Source: Neorhizobium galegae (lineage in GTDB: Bacteria; Pseudomonadota; Alphaproteobacteria; Rhizobiales; Rhizobiaceae). From it: DNA of 64,000 bases. Both the position numbers and the translations under genes were made by a program. Every line of letters starts with the position of its first letter. The stretch's first letter is position 1. This document shows, piece by piece, positions 40,211-47,655 of the stretch. The DNA lies in NCBI RefSeq assembly GCF_017877135.1, contig NZ_JAGIPH010000002.1, positions 1-64,000 on the forward strand. Direction: 5' to 3'. The notes below the pieces were generated by a model. The model ran no database searches, was not told the origin of the DNA, and saw nothing but the letters and a program-made list of their open reading frames with translations.

Positions 40211-40307
40211 GCCACCACTTGATTGTATCCATCGCGCAAAGGAAGCGCGGTTCCCGCTTTGCAGTGACGGCTGTTCGCGTTACACAAGAGCAAAACGGGA
40301 ACCTGCA

Positions 40308-41018
40308 ATGCAGATCAGCGACAAAATCAGCCCCTTCGACCTGGTGCCGGACGATCGGGCGCTTGCCATTCGCGAGGCACTTCGCAACGCCATTGTCGAC
40401 CGGCGCCTGGTGCCGGGCACCAAATTGTCGGAAAGCGAAGTGGGCGCGCTTTTCGATGCCAGCCGCACGGTGGTGCGCGCTGCCCTCCAGATGCTGGCTT
40501 TCGAGGGGCTGGTGCGGGCGGAGCGCAACCGCGGCGCCTTCGTCTCCAATCCGACGCCGGAAGAGGCCCGCCAGGTGTTTGCCTCACGGCGTCTTCTGGA
40601 GCCCGGCATCGTCACGGCCGCCATCGAGCGTATCACCAGCGCCGATCTCGATGCCTTCCGCCACCAGCTGCAGGAAGAGGCGCGCTATATGAGCGAGCAT
40701 GGGCCGGCTGCGAGGCGGGCGGAAATCAAGGCCTCCGGCGATTTCCACCTGATGCTGGCAAGCGTTGCCGGCAACGCCATCCTGCAGCGCTTCATGGATG
40801 AGCTTGTGGCGCGCTCGTCGCTGGTCATCGCGCTCTATGGCAGCACCGGCGTCTCGCGCTGCGGCCACGGCGAACATGGCGAGATCCTCGACGCACTGGA
40901 ACGCCGGGATGCCGTCCGCGCCTCTGCCCTGATGCTGCACCATATCGACCACATCGAAGCCGATCTTGATCTGCGCGTGCGCGAAGGCCTTGCGCTGAAG
41001 GATGCGCTGGACGTCTAG
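40308..41018 (+). CDS. GntR family regulator, FCD subfamily
   Basis: The 236-residue protein has an N-terminal winged helix (LSESEVGALFDASRTVVRAALQMLAFEGLV…NRGAFVS) and a C-terminal all-helical FCD ligand domain with metal-type His residues (DFHLMLAS, HHIDHIEADL). It is divergent from the ABC operon and is its probable ligand-responsive regulator. ATG 40308 fits the family start; upstream in-frame codons lack a ribosome site. Confidence 0.9.
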   Translation: MQISDKISPFDLVPDDRALAIREALRNAIVDRRLVPGTKLSESEVGALFDASRTVVRAALQMLAFEGLVRAERNRGAFVSNPTPEEARQVFASRRLLEPGIVTAAIERITSADLDAFRHQLQEEARYMSEHGPAARRAEIKASGDFHLMLASVAGNAILQRFMDELVARSSLVIALYGSTGVSRCGHGEHGEILDALERRDAVRASALMLHHIDHIEADLDLRVREGLALKDALDV

Positions 41019-41046
41019 ATAACCGTTCTGCGTCCTGAATAGAAAC

Positions 41047-41073
41047 GACCCCGGATCGGGCGGATCCGGGGTC
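41047..41073. terminator. Strong hairpin between gntR and the MCP gene
   Basis: GACCCCGGATC (41047-41057) pairs perfectly with GATCCGGGGTC (41063-41073). Neither side has a strong T-tract (CCGTTGT on plus, GTTTCT on minus). It likely serves as a bidirectional terminator for two convergent genes. Confidence 0.55.
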
Positions 41074-41099
41074 CCGTTGTCGGAGCTCGCCTTGGGTGA

Positions 41100-42917
41100 T
41101 CAGGCGGCGCGGGCGTACTGGCCGGAGCGCTGTGCTTCCGCCAGGCGGAACTGGCCGAGCAGGCGGGTCAGCGTTTCGGCTTCGGTCGACAGCTGGTGGG
41201 CTGTGGCCGTTGCCTCTTCCACCATGGCGGCGTTCTGCTGGGTGCCCTGGTCCATGGTGTTGACGGCGGTGTTGATTTCCTGAAGGCCGAGTGACTGTTC
41301 GCGATAGGCGTCGGCAATCGCCTGCACGTGGCCGGTGATGTGCTGCACCTGGTTGACGATGCCTTCGAGCGCCTTGCCGGTATTGCCGACAAGCGTCACG
41401 CCATTGGCCACCTGGGCGCTCGACGTGTTGATCAGCCCCTTGATTTCCTTGGCGGCCTGAGCCGAGCGCTGGGCAAGCTCACGCACTTCCTGCGCCACCA
41501 CCGCAAAGCCCTTGCCGGCTTCCCCGGCACGCGCGGCTTCGACGCCGGCATTGAGGGCAAGCAGGTTGGTCTGGAAGGCGATCTCGTCGATCACGCCGAT
41601 GATGTTGGAAATCTCGCCGGAAGACTGTTCGATGGCATGCATGGCATCGACGGCCGAGCGCACCACGGTGCCGGAATTGCGGGCATCCTCGCCGGTTGCG
41701 ACCACCAGCTTGCGGGCCTCTTCCGCCCGCTTTGCACCATCGCGCACGGTGGTGGTGATCTCTTCAAGGGCTGCTGCCGTCTGCTCGACGGAGGCTGCCT
41801 GCTGTTCGGTGCGGCGGGAAAGATCGTCGCTGGAGGTGCGGATCTCGTTGGCGCCGGCGGTAATAGCCTGCGCATTGGTGCCGACCAGCTGCATGGCCTG
41901 GTTGAGCTTTTCCACCGAATGGTTGAAGTCGTTGCGCAGCGTGTCAAGCTTGGCGGTAAAGGGGCGCTCGATGCGGTGCGACAGGTCGCCATCGGCCAGG
42001 GCGCGAAGTCCGCCTGCCAGCGCCTGCACCACTTCGGCGAGCGTGCCCGCTTCTTCCGAGCGGATCGCCTCATTGGCGGCCCTTTCGGCATCGGCCTGGC
42101 GACGCGTGGCTTCGGCGGCTGCCGCAAGGCGGGCCCGTTCCTGGGCATTGGTGCGGAAAATGTCGACGGTCTTGGCCATGGCGCCGATTTCGTCCTTCCG
42201 GTCCGTTCCGGCAATTTCTGTCTCGGTTTCGCCGTCGGCAAGCGCGGTCATGCGCTGCCGCAGCAATTCCATCGGCCGGGTGATACCGGCGCGGGACATG
42301 TAGAAGGCAAGCGCAATGGTGGCGAGCACGCTGATCACAAGAGTTACGACGCTCGTGGTGATGATGGAGGACGTGTCGCTGGAGATGGTCTTGCCGCCAT
42401 TGGCCACCATTTCGTTGAGCGCGGTATTATTGGCGCCCGATTTGGTCGAGAAGACCGGGGACAGCTGGTCGAGCGAGCGCACCAGCGCGATCGCCTCGTC
42501 ATTGCGCCCAGCCTGCTTTGCGGCGACGACCTTGTCGTAGACGACGCCAAACTGGTCCATCAGGTCCATCAACTCGTCCGACGGCGGCTTCAGGGCCGGC
42601 ACCATGCGGCCGATATCGACCATCTTCGTCTTGGCGCCGTCGAGATTGCGCACGAAGGCGGCTTTTCCTTCGTCATAGGCCGGCGAACCGGTTTCGCTCA
42701 GCGCAACGCGCGTGATGGCATTGACCGCCGTCCACATGCCGGCCGACGAGCGGGCGCCGAGAACCGCGGCCGCTGCATTGTTGGCGATGAAGTTCGCATA
42801 GCGATCATTGACGCTGTCAAAGCGATTGCTGATGTAGAAAATACCGCTCAGGGAAACCAGCCCGAGAAACAGGATGACGGACAGGATCTTCGTCCGGATC
42901 GACAAGTGTCGTAACAT
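41100..42917 (-). CDS. Methyl-accepting chemotaxis protein
   Basis: The 605-residue transmembrane chemoreceptor has a membrane helix at ~10-30, a periplasmic four-helix-bundle-type sensor (~31-190), a second helix (~193-213) and HAMP domains. The complete signalling hairpin includes IDEIAFQTNLLALNAGVEAA and AGEAGKGFAVVAQEVREL. It signals to CheA/CheW. There is no C-terminal CheR-tethering pentapeptide. The start at 42917 puts the first helix directly after MLRHLSIRTK. The ligand is unknown. Confidence 0.95.
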   Translation of the reverse strand: MLRHLSIRTKILSVILFLGLVSLSGIFYISNRFDSVNDRYANFIANNAAAAVLGARSSAGMWTAVNAITRVALSETGSPAYDEGKAAFVRNLDGAKTKMVDIGRMVPALKPPSDELMDLMDQFGVVYDKVVAAKQAGRNDEAIALVRSLDQLSPVFSTKSGANNTALNEMVANGGKTISSDTSSIITTSVVTLVISVLATIALAFYMSRAGITRPMELLRQRMTALADGETETEIAGTDRKDEIGAMAKTVDIFRTNAQERARLAAAAEATRRQADAERAANEAIRSEEAGTLAEVVQALAGGLRALADGDLSHRIERPFTAKLDTLRNDFNHSVEKLNQAMQLVGTNAQAITAGANEIRTSSDDLSRRTEQQAASVEQTAAALEEITTTVRDGAKRAEEARKLVVATGEDARNSGTVVRSAVDAMHAIEQSSGEISNIIGVIDEIAFQTNLLALNAGVEAARAGEAGKGFAVVAQEVRELAQRSAQAAKEIKGLINTSSAQVANGVTLVGNTGKALEGIVNQVQHITGHVQAIADAYREQSLGLQEINTAVNTMDQGTQQNAAMVEEATATAHQLSTEAETLTRLLGQFRLAEAQRSGQYARAA

Positions 42918-43162
42918 CTTTGACCTATTGAAAGCGCAAAGGCTGAAGTAAGGCGACCTCCTGTCTCCTCCTTGCCCGGGAAAAGGCAGCAAATTGTCTC
43001 GATCAAAGAAATTTTTCCATCCTGCCCGGCATGGACAGTCCGGCAAATTGGTTAAGTCCGGGTATAGCCAAAGTGACAAACTATAGTAATAGCGGCCGCC
43101 GCACCGCACCGTCTCCTGACCTTTTAATGCTTATCTTAGCCGATACTGCCGCCTGGTCATCT

Positions 43163-43187
43163 GGAACCAAACGGCGGGATTGACGTT
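43163..43187 (+). promoter_or_regulatory. EcfG/RpoE2-type promoter for the small secreted protein
   Basis: GGAAC (43163-43167), 16 bases, CGTT (43184-43187): an exact match to the alphaproteobacterial general-stress sigma consensus, 56 bp before the ATG. The rest of the 42918-43242 gap shows nothing further. Confidence 0.7.
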
Positions 43188-43242
43188 GGGTGCTGGCTTA
43201 ATAACGAGCCTGCCGCAACAGGCGGGCGACAAGGAGACTATC

Positions 43243-43572
43243 ATGCTGAAGGTGATCCAGAGCGCGGGTCTTGCGCTTGCCATGGCGGTGACGGGCCTGA
43301 GTGCTGCGACGACCGCGCAGGCGCAACAGATGGAGCTGCGGGTTGGCCCGGACGGAGTCCGTCCGGTGATTCGCGACAACGACCGTGACCGCCGCGGCCC
43401 GCCGCGCCGCGGCTGCAGCGAACGCGAAGCCCGCGCCGCCGCCCGCGATTCCGGTCTGCGCGATCCGCAAGTGGTGCGCGTAACGCCCGGCCGCGTCGTG
43501 GTGCAGGGCTTTACCCGTCGTGGCCCAAGCCGCATCACCTTTGCCAATGAGCGCGGCTGCCCGGAAATCTGA
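43243..43572 (+). CDS. Small secreted basic protein of unknown function
   Basis: The 109-residue protein has a signal peptide ending TTAQA and an Arg/Pro/Asp-rich stretch (RDNDRDRRGPPRRG). Its C-terminal ~55-residue domain has two Cys (RRGCSEREARAAARDSGL … ANERGCPEI). Similar short proteins are frequent in Rhizobiaceae; no biochemical function is known to me. AAGGAG precedes the ATG at 43243 and a perfect EcfG-type promoter lies upstream. Confidence 0.75.
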   Translation: MLKVIQSAGLALAMAVTGLSAATTAQAQQMELRVGPDGVRPVIRDNDRDRRGPPRRGCSEREARAAARDSGLRDPQVVRVTPGRVVVQGFTRRGPSRITFANERGCPEI

Positions 43573-43613
43573 GCGGCATCCCTTCTTAGCCGAACCATCG
43601 TCGGTTCACTTGA

Positions 43614-43648
43614 CCCTGGAAAGCGCAAGACAGCTTTCCGGGGTTTTT
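43614..43648 (+). terminator. Rho-independent terminator after the small secreted protein
   Basis: CCCTGGAAAGC (43614-43624) pairs with GCTTTCCGGGG (43633-43643), one G-U, followed by five T. Confidence 0.88.
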
Positions 43649-43710
43649 CATGGCCCTATCTTCGCCATTGACCTGCAAAGCTTCCTTGCAAGCCGCATCT
43701 GGCAATCGGG

Positions 43711-44568
43711 TCAAAAAACCATTCGGGCAGCCCAGGCGCGTTCGGTCGCCGGTGCCTCATCGGTCGTCACCTGGTCGGGCTTCAGCGCCATGAGGGCAGA
43801 GAAATGCGCCCATTCCTCATCGCTGAAACCGGTCTCGGCGTTTTGAAGGTTGAAGGTCCAGGCATCCACCTTGCAGCCATGGGCGTGGCAGAGGGAGATG
43901 AGGTCGAGGCCCTGCGCGGAGGCTTTCAGCACCAGCGGCCAGGACAGATAGATCGTGTCGGGTTGCGTCGGCCCCTGCAGATCCGACCGAAGTTCGGCCT
44001 CCACGGCTGCCGGGCCACGGGCGTGAAGGAGTTCCAGCAGCTTGTCGGTCGGGTCGATGCCGCGGGCGAGATCGGGCAGGCGGTGTCCGATCGCAACGAT
44101 CAGGTCGAGATCGCCGGCGCTGACGATGATCGAGCGGTCGGCACTGCCGAAATGCTCGACGAGATGCGACAGGCCGCCTTCGCCGATCGTTGCAAGATCA
44201 TCCTTCATGTCGAACTGCAACAGCGCTTGCGGATGGGCGGTGGTCAGCATCCGGGCAAGGTCTTCGCTGAGAATGGGCGGCGTGCCGCCTGCCTTCATGG
44301 CAAGCTGGCGCAGATCGTCTGCCGATGCCGCGCGCACCGGGCCATGGCCATTCGTTTCTCCTTCCAGATCGGCATCATGCAGCACCACGAAGCCGCCATC
44401 GCCGCGTACCCTGAGATCGAGCTCCATGGATGCCCCGAGCGAAAAGCCGAGCGCCATCGTTTCGGCGGAAAATAGCGGGGCCGAAAGCGTCAGCCGAAGC
44501 CGGTGCCATTTGAGCCGGGTGCGATGCCCGTCGTGGAGAATGTCGAGACCGGGCGCGGATGTGTGCAT
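43711..44568 (-). CDS. Glycerophosphodiester phosphodiesterase-like protein (diverged active site)
   Basis: The 285-residue TIM-barrel protein keeps MELDLRVRGDGGFVVLHDADLEG, which holds the E-x-D metal pair and the HD motif of GDPD enzymes. C-terminal features KVDAWTFN and PDQVTTD(E) also match. The usual first motif HRG…PEN is not present; the corresponding region reads RLTLSAPLFSAETMALGFSLGAS. Activity on glycerophosphodiesters is therefore uncertain. ATG 44568 is chosen for the GAAGG seven bases upstream. Confidence 0.75.
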   Translation of the reverse strand: MHTSAPGLDILHDGHRTRLKWHRLRLTLSAPLFSAETMALGFSLGASMELDLRVRGDGGFVVLHDADLEGETNGHGPVRAASADDLRQLAMKAGGTPPILSEDLARMLTTAHPQALLQFDMKDDLATIGEGGLSHLVEHFGSADRSIIVSAGDLDLIVAIGHRLPDLARGIDPTDKLLELLHARGPAAVEAELRSDLQGPTQPDTIYLSWPLVLKASAQGLDLISLCHAHGCKVDAWTFNLQNAETGFSDEEWAHFSALMALKPDQVTTDEAPATERAWAARMVF

Positions 44569-44871
44569 GAGGATACCTTCACCTGTAACGTTTGCCCCCG
44601 GCACAGGGCGGAGGGCCTGGAGGTCGATGCCGTAGCACGGCCGGATGACAGAATTTTTCAAGGCCGATGGTCAGGCGGCAGGAGTGCCATGGCGATCCAC
44701 CCGATGTCCATGCAAATGAGGGGGGATGGCATCGTTCACGCATCCGATGGGGGACGTGATCAGGTCACCGGCGACCGCATGGCCCGGATCTGGCGCGTAC
44801 GGATAACGGGAACATCTGCCCCTTGCGCAGAGTTCGACCCTTGAATCCCATCATGAAAGCGAGGTTGACGC
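44569..44871. other. 303-bp divergent intergenic region
   Basis: It separates the GDPD-like gene and the SDR gene. Apart from the EcfG-like promoter at 44809-44834 I see no gene, repeat or hairpin of note. Confidence 0.4.
44809..44834 (+). promoter_or_regulatory. EcfG/RpoE2-like promoter for the SDR gene
   Basis: GGAAC (44809-44813), 17 bases, AGTT (44831-44834). The -35 is exact and the -10 differs only at the variable first base. It lies 38 bp before the ATG. Confidence 0.55.
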
Positions 44872-45732
44872 ATGTCACAAAACCATCCCACGCCGCCCTT
44901 TTCCCAGCCGAAGATTGCCATGCCTGGCCTTACCAAAGAGATGCAGCCGGTGCCGGATCACGGTGAAAGCTCCTATCGCGGTTCGGGCAGGCTCGCCGGC
45001 AAGAAGGCCGTCATTACCGGTTCCGACAGCGGTATCGGCCGCGCGGTTGCCATCGCCTTTGCCCGCGAGGGCGCGGACGTCGTGATCTCCTATCTCGACG
45101 AAGACGAGGATGCGGCGGAAACGGCACGTCTCGTGGAAGAGGCCGGCCGCAAGGCGGTGCTGGTGGCGGGCGACCTGCAGTCGCCGGAGCATTGCCGCAA
45201 GGTGATCGACACGGCCGTCCAGCAACTGGGCGGCATCGACATCCTGGTCAACAATGCCGCGCATCAGGCGACATTTCCCTCCATTTCCGAGATTTCTGAC
45301 GAGGAATGGGAGCTGACGTTCAAGGTCAACATCCACGCGATGTTCTATCTGACGAAGGCGGCTGTCGCGCATATGAAGCCGGGCAGCGCCATCATCAACA
45401 CCACGTCGATCAATGCCGATAGCCCCAACCCGTCCCTGCTCGCCTATGCAACGACGAAGGGGGCGATCCAGAATTTCACCGCAGGCCTTGCACAGATGCT
45501 CGCGGAACAGGGCATCCGCGCCAATGCGGTTGCACCCGGTCCGATCTGGACGCCGCTCATCCCGTCCACAATGCCGGAGGAGTCGGTCAAATCCTTCGGC
45601 CAGCAGGTGCCGATGAAGCGTCCGGGCCAGCCGGCGGAACTGGCGACGGCCTATGTGATGCTCGCCGATCCGCTGTCCAGTTATGTCTCGGGCGCGACCA
45701 TTGCGGTGACCGGCGGCAAGCCGATCATCTGA
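44872..45732 (+). CDS. SDR family oxidoreductase (general-stress type)
   Basis: The 286-residue classical short-chain dehydrogenase has cofactor loop GSDSGIG (50-56), NNAA (127-130), and Tyr192/Lys196 (YATTK). The N-terminal ~40-residue extension (QNHPTPPFSQPKIAMPGL) is characteristic of the YhxC/YdaD-like group often induced by osmotic or general stress. The substrate is unknown. Confidence 0.9.
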   Translation: MSQNHPTPPFSQPKIAMPGLTKEMQPVPDHGESSYRGSGRLAGKKAVITGSDSGIGRAVAIAFAREGADVVISYLDEDEDAAETARLVEEAGRKAVLVAGDLQSPEHCRKVIDTAVQQLGGIDILVNNAAHQATFPSISEISDEEWELTFKVNIHAMFYLTKAAVAHMKPGSAIINTTSINADSPNPSLLAYATTKGAIQNFTAGLAQMLAEQGIRANAVAPGPIWTPLIPSTMPEESVKSFGQQVPMKRPGQPAELATAYVMLADPLSSYVSGATIAVTGGKPII

Positions 45733-45781
45733 TCGGCGGCTTGCCGCGGCAGAAGGATGCCGCGAGATCTACGAGTTTTTG

Positions 45782-45809
45782 AAGGCGGCGGGTCTCCTGC
45801 CGCCTTTCT
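45782..45809 (+). terminator. Hairpin terminator after the SDR gene
   Basis: AAGGCGGC (45782-45789) pairs with GCCGCCTT (45799-45806), followed by a short TTCTC tail. Confidence 0.45.
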
Positions 45810-45820
45810 CCGTTGCGGGT

Positions 45821-47170
45821 TTAGGGCTTTCTGTCCGGCGTGATCGATCGTGTGACGTTTTCATCGATCAGGCGTGCGCCGCGCTGGCGGGTGAGATAGC
45901 GCCAGATCCACTGGATGGTGACCAGCAGCCGCTTCTCGAAATTCACCAGCAGGTAGACATGGACCAGCGCCCAGAGGAACCAGGCGATACGGCCCTTAAG
46001 TCTCCACTTTCCGAAATCAAAAATGGCGGCATGGCGGCCGATCACGGCGGTATTGCCGCGATTGTTGAAGTGGAAGGGCGCAGACGCTTTGCCATCGAGG
46101 AGTTCATGGCGTAGCGCCTTGCCGAGATACTGGCCCTGTTGCTTTGCCACCTGCGCAAGCGCAGGGAGCGGCTTTCCGGCCTCGTCCGTGCCAAGCGCCG
46201 TGTCGCCAAGCGCAAAGATGTCGGTATGGCCGGATACCCTCAGAGTGCCATCGACCGGAATGCGCCCGCCGGCCTTGCCCTCGACGCCGAGCCAGCCGGC
46301 GGCGGGCGAAGCCTTGACGCCGGCGCCCCAGATGACATTGGCGGTGCGGATCGTCTCGCCATTGGCAATCACGATCCCGTCCGAGATGTCTTCGACCATG
46401 CGGCCGGTCATCACCTCCACGCCCATGCGGTCAAGCTCGCGCCTGGCATAGGTGGTGAGTTCCTCCGGGAAGGCAGCCAGAATCCGCGGACCCGCCTCCA
46501 CCAGCAGCACGCGAAAATGCTCGGGCGCCAGCTTGCGGAAATCCCGCGTGATCATGAAGCGGCCAAGCTCTGCAATTGCGCCGGCCATTTCCACGCCGGT
46601 CGGCCCGCCGCCGATGATCACGCTGGTAAGCAGCGCCTTCTTCTCCTCGGGGTCCTGCGACATCTCGGCCCGCTCGAAGGCGACAAGCAGCCGGTGGCGG
46701 ATCTGGCGCGCCTCGTGGATGGTTTTTAGCCCCGGGGCAAGCGCCCGCCACTCGTCATGGCCGAAGTAATTGTAGTCCGAACCGGTCGCAATGATCAGCC
46801 GGTCGTAAGGCACCGGAAGCGCCTGATCGAGCAGCACCATGCGGGTACTCGCATCAATACCGGTGACCTCCGCCAGCATCACCTTGATATTGTGATAGCG
46901 CCCCAGCGTGCGGCGGATCGGCTCGGAAATATCGGCGGGGGAGAGGGCGGCGGTTGCTACCTGGTAAAGCAGAGGCTGGAAGAGATTGTGATTGCGCCGG
47001 TCAATGACCGTCACGTCGATCGCCGTGTTGCCAAGCTCGCGCGCAACCGCCAGCCCGCCAAAGCCTGCCCCGACAATGACCACCCGAAGGGGCCTGCCGC
47101 GTGCTGCACCGTCTGGCGCCTGTTGCGGCCGTTCGGTCTGCAGCGTGCTGGTATAGGGGTGGAAGCTCAT
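45821..47170 (-). CDS. Type II NADH dehydrogenase (NDH-2-like FAD oxidoreductase)
   Basis: The 449-residue protein has an FAD-binding GAGFGG (34-39), a second dinucleotide site IIGGGPTGVEMAGAIAELG, and the FALGDTA region. Its C-terminal hydrophobic/amphipathic segment (RIAWFLWALVHVYLLVNFEK) anchors NDH-2 at the membrane. It passes electrons from NADH to quinone without proton pumping. The start at 47170 is chosen because the upstream codons lie in the promoter region. Confidence 0.9.
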   Translation of the reverse strand: MSFHPYTSTLQTERPQQAPDGAARGRPLRVVIVGAGFGGLAVARELGNTAIDVTVIDRRNHNLFQPLLYQVATAALSPADISEPIRRTLGRYHNIKVMLAEVTGIDASTRMVLLDQALPVPYDRLIIATGSDYNYFGHDEWRALAPGLKTIHEARQIRHRLLVAFERAEMSQDPEEKKALLTSVIIGGGPTGVEMAGAIAELGRFMITRDFRKLAPEHFRVLLVEAGPRILAAFPEELTTYARRELDRMGVEVMTGRMVEDISDGIVIANGETIRTANVIWGAGVKASPAAGWLGVEGKAGGRIPVDGTLRVSGHTDIFALGDTALGTDEAGKPLPALAQVAKQQGQYLGKALRHELLDGKASAPFHFNNRGNTAVIGRHAAIFDFGKWRLKGRIAWFLWALVHVYLLVNFEKRLLVTIQWIWRYLTRQRGARLIDENVTRSITPDRKP

Positions 47171-47217
47171 CGGCACTGTCTCCGTCTCCGGTTGCGAAAG
47201 GACCGGATGCGGACCCG

Positions 47218-47242
47218 AACCCATTGTTCCGTCAAAGGTTCC
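47218..47242 (-). promoter_or_regulatory. EcfG/RpoE2-like promoter for the NDH-2 gene
   Basis: On the minus strand GGAAC (47242-47238), 16 bases, GGTT (47221-47218). It is back-to-back with the plus-strand promoter at 47255, giving a divergent stress promoter pair. Confidence 0.5.
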
Positions 47243-47254
47243 TGCGTGGGTGAT

Positions 47255-47279
47255 GGAACCTTTGCTGCGCGCCATCGTT
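47255..47279 (+). promoter_or_regulatory. EcfG/RpoE2-type promoter for the microprotein pair
   Basis: GGAAC (47255-47259), 16 bases, CGTT (47276-47279): exact match, 30 bp before the first microprotein ATG. Confidence 0.7.
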
Positions 47280-47308
47280 GAAGCAGCGAAACAAAATGGA
47301 GCCTGGGT

Positions 47309-47383
47309 ATGAACAGCATCGTCTGGCTTGTCGGAGCCGTCGTCATCGTCATTGCGGTCCTCAATCTGGTCGGGTTCGCCTGA
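47309..47383 (+). CDS. 24-residue single-pass membrane microprotein, copy 1
   Basis: ATG-TGA frame of 24 codons, with GGAG seven bases upstream. The product starts MNSIVWLVGAVVIVIAVL and is almost wholly one membrane helix. It is 58 bp upstream of a near-identical paralogue and 30 bp behind an exact EcfG-type promoter. The paired copies, ribosome sites and promoter argue that it is real despite its size. Possible roles are a membrane-complex regulator or small stress peptide; none is demonstrated. Confidence 0.7.
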   Translation: MNSIVWLVGAVVIVIAVLNLVGFA

Positions 47384-47441
47384 TCCTGAACCCCGAAGGC
47401 CACCCCTGTGAAGGTGGCGAACTGATCAAAGGAGAGAAAAC

Positions 47442-47516
47442 ATGAACAGCATCGTCTGGCTCGTTGGAGCCGTCGTCATCGTCATCGCAATCCTGTCTTT
47501 CGTCGGCCTCGCCTGA
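47442..47516 (+). CDS. 24-residue single-pass membrane microprotein, copy 2
   Basis: It is the same length as copy 1 and shares the first 16 residues (MNSIVWLVGAVVIVIA). The copies then differ at only a few positions (ILSFVGLA against VLNLVGFA). It has a strong ribosome site, AAAGGAG. Differences at DNA level are mostly at third codon positions, which suggests selection on the protein. A terminator at 47549 closes the pair. Confidence 0.72.
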   Translation: MNSIVWLVGAVVIVIAILSFVGLA

Positions 47517-47548
47517 GGTTCTAACGACAGTCACGGACGTTGTTTAAA

Positions 47549-47580
47549 AGGTGCTGCCTTCCTCGGGCGGCACCTTTTTT
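47549..47580 (+). terminator. Rho-independent terminator after the microprotein genes
   Basis: AGGTGCTGCC (47549-47558) pairs with GGCGGCACCT (47566-47575), one G-U, followed by a six-T run. Confidence 0.9.
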
Positions 47581-47655
47581 CGTGCGCGGGTGACAGCGAA
47601 CGGCAGATACGGATCTGCGGCCACAGGGGGAGGTCCCCGTGGCCGCAGGCAGTTA

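Noticed and set aside
37632..40232. Continuous minus-strand open frame joining the binding-protein gene to sequence opposite the ATPase gene
   Set aside because: Only the part from the ATG at 38921 has a ribosome site and a Tat signal. The upstream part is an out-of-frame reading of the ATPase gene.
44503..44844. Plus-strand open frame in the GDPD–SDR gap
   Set aside because: It overlaps the GDPD N-terminus antisense, has no ribosome site, and its composition is not protein-like.
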